64,000 nt of DNA, taken from Lingula anatina. Taxonomy: Eukaryota > Brachiopoda > Lingulata > Lingulida > Lingulidae. Made by a program: the position numbers and the translations under genes. Within the stretch, counting starts at the first letter, position 1. Each line of letters opens with the position of its first letter. This document shows positions 27,001 to 64,000 of the stretch, in pieces. The notes under the pieces were generated by a model. That model was not told the origin of the DNA. It saw only the letters and a list, made by a program, of their open reading frames with translations, and searched no databases. Location: assembly GCF_001039355.2 (NCBI RefSeq), contig NW_019775442.1, positions 69,778 to 133,777 of the forward strand, in the 5' to 3' direction.

Positions 27001-27869
27001 GCACAGCATAACTAGCCTGCCTTTGTGTAAATTTTAAATACTTACTGAGAGTGGTAAATCACTGTGCGCAGGTTGGTGATGATTTCTGATACTTTTTTTT
27101 TCAAGTAAAGCCATTTGCTAACATTAAGTAGTATTACTTCTGTAGAAGTTCATTTAAATTTATATACAATTTTAAACTTCAGTGTTTCTTTACGAGATGC
27201 ATCCCATGGATTGCTATAGTTATGTGATAGTATTACATATTTTATAATTGAGGTAAGGATCATGATTTGAATGTGAGAAATGATGCAAGCTAGCACAGTT
27301 GAGCTCCATATTACATATGATCTAGCAGTGTGCACTCAAGAAGTTGTTCTAAACAACTTCTTGATGTACTTATATGAGGATGTGCATTCACAAATGTGTT
27401 TTGTCACCTCTAGCACAATTCACCACAATGAAGTATCAACAACTTCTGTATGTTCTCTACCACTTAGGTATAATAACCCTAAAAAAAGCATATGTTAGTT
27501 TTCGCTGTTGTCCAAACTAAAACTAATTTTAAGCTGAGAACTTGTGATTGACAAAGATGGTGATATCATTCATACCAGTGATCAATACATTTAGCTGGAG
27601 GCATAACCAATCTGATAGATCCTATCTTTATGAGCCTGGTTTTCTGTTCTCTGTTCACACCAGTCATAAATTGGGAGACTGATGTTGTTTAAAATTGTGT
27701 TCACACCAGGGTTATTTTTGGCCAGAAATTGGTTGGGAGTTCCACTGTCAGACTGGACTGAATCTGACTTGGTGTGAATGATAATAGTCAAGTCTGTCAC
27801 AAAATTTTTTTCCCATTAAATCCTAATACTTCAACTGGCTTAGGTCTAAAATGTACATGACATGAGTAC
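24024..27869. other. Gene-free stretch upstream of the SFI1-like gene
   Basis: No coding exon was recognised. Several transposon-end-like phrases of the form GTTCACACC occur between 26896 and 27893, on both strands. An ATT/T-rich tract is at about 24331-24369. No RNA gene was recognised. Confidence 0.4.
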
Positions 27870-28450
27870 TGTGCGGTGTGAACGCGCCCCCCCATTCTTC
27901 CAAGAGGGCACACGTGTGTCTATGTACATATGTCGTCAGTACCGCACATGAATCCTTGGGATTGAGTTTCATTTCTGTGTGCATGAATGTTAGAGCAGCT
28001 CCAATATTTACCTTGACCATTCTTCTCTTCTGTGCCGTTTGTGTGCCAGTTGTGCCTACGGACAATCCCCCTTTTCACCAACGTTGTTATAAGTTCACAA
28101 TGCGGCAGAATCCAGCTCGCCTACAGGTGAAGGAGAGGTTTACACGGCTTATTAACTGGCTTTAAAGCAACTTGTTTTGTTTTCGTCAATTTCCTACACA
28201 CAAAACACATGGGGTACATAGCGTGGTATAGAAACTCTGCACAAGAGACAGCGGACCCTATAATAGCAGCCATGGCCCACAACTATGTCGCTACAATTGT
28301 GATACTTTGTGCCTAAGCGGTAGCGACCAAAAGGTGCCGATTTCTAAGCCCGGCCATTCTCCTTCACCCTTCCCAAAAGACCTTGCTTTTGCCAGTGACG
28401 ACGTCGAGGTAGTCTGTAGAAACGGAGCTTTGAAGGTCTGGCAGAGTTGA
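27870..28450 (+). promoter_or_regulatory. CpG-enriched stretch, candidate promoter of the SFI1-like gene
   Basis: CpG dinucleotides, rare through the preceding 27 kb, are clustered here: at least 11 lie in the 230 bases 28218-28445, and more at 27870-28150. The stretch lies about 2 kb upstream of the first supported coding exon, on a segment where a 5' untranslated exon would be expected because the coding ATG sits only three bases after a splice acceptor. No definite TATA box or initiator was assigned. Part of the CpG content may come from a transposon end at about 27880-27893. Confidence 0.35.
28100..28126 (+). CDS. Speculative first coding exon of the SFI1-like gene
   Basis: An ATG followed by eight codons (MRQNPARLQ) ends at CAG|GTGAAG, a usable donor. 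It ends in phase 0, which would join the exon at 30172 in frame (adding V before the internal ATG). The only support is frame and position inside the CpG-rich stretch; the alternative is that translation starts at 30175 and this is 5' UTR or unrelated. Confidence 0.2.
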
Positions 28451-30171
28451 GGGCACTGTGGCACTTTGGGATAATTTGTGCAAGGTTGTTATCCCTGGGA
28501 GATCTACCCCCCAGGTCCAGTGTTATTTCTGGCTGTAAGATATAGGTAGGTGGTCAGAGACTTCCGCAAAATTTGGACCTTAGATAAGGTTCAGGTTTAA
28601 AGGGCACACGCTTTAAATCTGTTTTTGATAATAGCAGTTTTTAGTTTTATGGACTTTTTTATTATTCCTGCAGTCTATAACACGCTACTACACCTTTGCA
28701 GCCTTTGGCCCATGGCTTAGGATTGCACTGCAGAAAGATTTAAGCAAAAAGAAACCAACTTTGTTCTGAGCAAACAGCAGCAAGGTACAACAGAAGTTGA
28801 AAAGGGTAGGGTGTGTAATTGTTTTTGTAAAGCACCTCTTGAGGGAAAGTCGACGATATTATAAATCAACACACTTAATCCAGACAATTGCATTTTAAGT
28901 CTGCTAGATGGATTTTAATGTTTGAAAATAGCAGCGCTGAGTATTTACGGTGTTTATGGTTATTGGGATTTAAGTGGACATGAATACATAAATCAACACA
29001 TAAAACTCAAGGAGCAACCAGTTGTTGAATCGCATTGTGAAAAAATAACAAGCGCAGAGATTATGTGATATAACCGTGATTTTGAGGCGGGACACGAGTG
29101 TTTGAACATGGTGAAATAAGGTCTGGTTTAAATTAAGCTGGGAAAAATGATCAGGAAAAAGTATGTATTGGACATGTATGAGAGCTAGGGTGATGTAACA
29201 CATTTTAGGCATCTCATTGAATTCTCTGGAAAAACATCGGAATGGCAGTTCAACCCCTTTGGATATTTAATGTGTTTTCAGTCCATTGCTTTCACTTGAC
29301 TTAGGCTGGCAGGAGAAAAGAGAGAGGTATGATTTGTGTTTTCAGTTTTCTCATGTGGAAAGTTCAACATTGGTCTGCAGGGGCACAGGTACCATGGAAA
29401 GAATAATTGCGGAAGTTTAGGAGTCTTCAGACAAAGTTTACTTTAGATTGGATATGGGAATGACTTTTGTTATGATTGATAACCAGGGATTTAGCTGTCT
29501 AGGGAGGACTGGGAACTCTCTGTTATGTCTGAACAGGCTGTCAGTCTCCACAGTATTATGATAATGTGTTGGATGAGGCAGTCAAGCTTGGAGGCTTGTG
29601 CACAAAGTTGTGTTCCCAGTTGTGACAGTTTTAACTTAATTCTAATCATTTCAGCTAATTTCCTGGGTACATTTTAAACCTAGAAAGCCACCCTTAAAAT
29701 ACAAAACTTGACTCAGTAACGTTGGTACCAGGCGGGACAGCAGAGGGATTAGATTGGCTTTCTGTGGTTAGATATCAGAACCACAAAATCTGCTAAGATA
29801 GGGTATTCTCTGAGTTAAACAGCCACAAATTGATCAGAAATGCAGCATAAAGGTTTCTTCAGACACAAAGATGGATCAAAACGGGTTCAGGCAACCTGCA
29901 TGACATAATCCATGCTCCATTGACTGTGATATTGACTGGAGGGTATTGTGATAGACCGGGCGACCACTTACACTGGGATAGAATGACACTTAGACAGTTA
30001 TAGGCTGAAAACATTGGGCTAGGTTGAAGAACTGAACTAAATACAGCTACTAGTAGTTTGTTACATAGAGCTTCAAGTGTGATAAAACCATGAATTGAAA
30101 AGATATGCCATCGTAGTGGTGTATTTGCTTAGATATCATTTCTCAAGTTTGTCATCCTTGTGTCTCTCCAG
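28451..30171 (+). other. Region between candidate promoter and first supported coding exon
   Basis: Presumed 5' intron of the SFI1-like gene. A pyrimidine-rich acceptor (tgtctctccag) closes it at 30171. No other exon or element was recognised. Confidence 0.4.
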
Positions 30172-30174
30172 GTG

Positions 30175-63415
<33,241 letters not shown>

Positions 63416-63448
63416 GTATGTGTTTAACTCTCAATACTAGTNTCCACA

Positions 63449-63790
63449 AACCTGCCAAATTTTATGCTTGTAGTTTTAAGTGCTTGATGAATTCCCCATT
63501 CAAATGGATAACTTGAATAAATGGTCTGCTTTTTTTTACTTTTGGCGGCCATTTTGGATTTAACACACCTGAAGGATTCCTACCATGGTGTTTTCTAACC
63601 TTTATATGATATTTTAAGTCATTAGAAGACTATGTACTTGAAGTTTTAATTTGAAAAGGTATTTTGGTGGCCATATTGGATTTGACGGCCATTTTGGAAT
63701 TTTCAGACATGCCCATATATCCAAATTTGCTTAGAATTTTATTGTCCATAAGTGTGCCAAATTTCATGCTTGTAGGTAAAAAATGCACAA
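63449..63790. repeat. Diverged repeat with 'gccattttgga' motifs
   Basis: The phrases (t/g)gccaaatttyatgcttgtag at about 63454 and 63756, and ggc(g/t)gccat(t/a)ttgga at about 63545, 63668 and 63686, recur at roughly 300-base and shorter spacing. Interspersed intronic repeat; class not identified. Confidence 0.5.
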
Positions 63791-64000
63791 TTTTTCACCA
63801 ATTTCCTGGACTATACTGGGCAACAGCATGGAAATTCTCAGGATGAAAACAGACATGGTTTATTTCTTTAAAAGAGTAGATCAACACCTGTTAAGAACAA
63901 TACTACAGTTAGTAATAAAGGTATCTCTATCTTGGAAGTAATTACTAGACAATATTTGTATCAAGTTTTTTATTCCATGTAGTCCTTTGGTAATACACTT

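Overview
This window is AT-rich eukaryotic DNA: introns with GT/AG borders, many microsatellites and many small non-autonomous DNA transposons, and no operon-like gene packing. Repeat content, intron sizes and gene type suggest a marine invertebrate (lophotrochozoan or non-vertebrate deuterostome). No sequence feature lets me name the species. Four isolated N bases (18801, 35433, 62031, 63442) look like assembly joins.

I can support one protein-coding gene, on the + strand, and only part of it. It is a large SFI1-like centrin-binding repeat gene whose CDS I follow through 28 coding exons, from an ATG at 30175 to the last exon in the window (63271-63415), and it continues past the right edge. 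All 28 exons join in frame at canonical splice sites, giving at least 2,142 codons. The first ~650 residues are Ser/Thr/Asn-rich and probably disordered. From exon 5 on, the protein is an array of about 42 Sfi1-type repeats (LLxxxFxxWR-like), interrupted once by a Ser-rich, repeat-free linker in exons 16-18.

Layout. 1-27.9 kb: no gene that I can support; it holds several MITE-type elements, microsatellites and anonymous AT-rich DNA. 27.87-28.45 kb: a CpG-enriched stretch that may be the promoter/5' exon. 30.17-30.32 kb: first supported coding exon. 30.9-40.6 kb: a ~4.3-4.5 kb tandem duplication carrying two near-identical copies of the 1,610-base exon 2. 43.2-63.4 kb: exons 3-28.

The most notable structure is the exon 2 duplication. 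Both copies have open frames, the same length and intact splice sites, but 1,610 is not a multiple of three, so an mRNA containing both would hit a stop at once. They can only be used as alternatives. A single N beside the end of copy A, and an unrelated ~820-base CpG-rich insert between the copies, leave open that this is two alleles placed in tandem by the assembler. A 258-base palindromic MITE sits in copy A and is cleanly absent from copy B, giving a filled/empty site pair.
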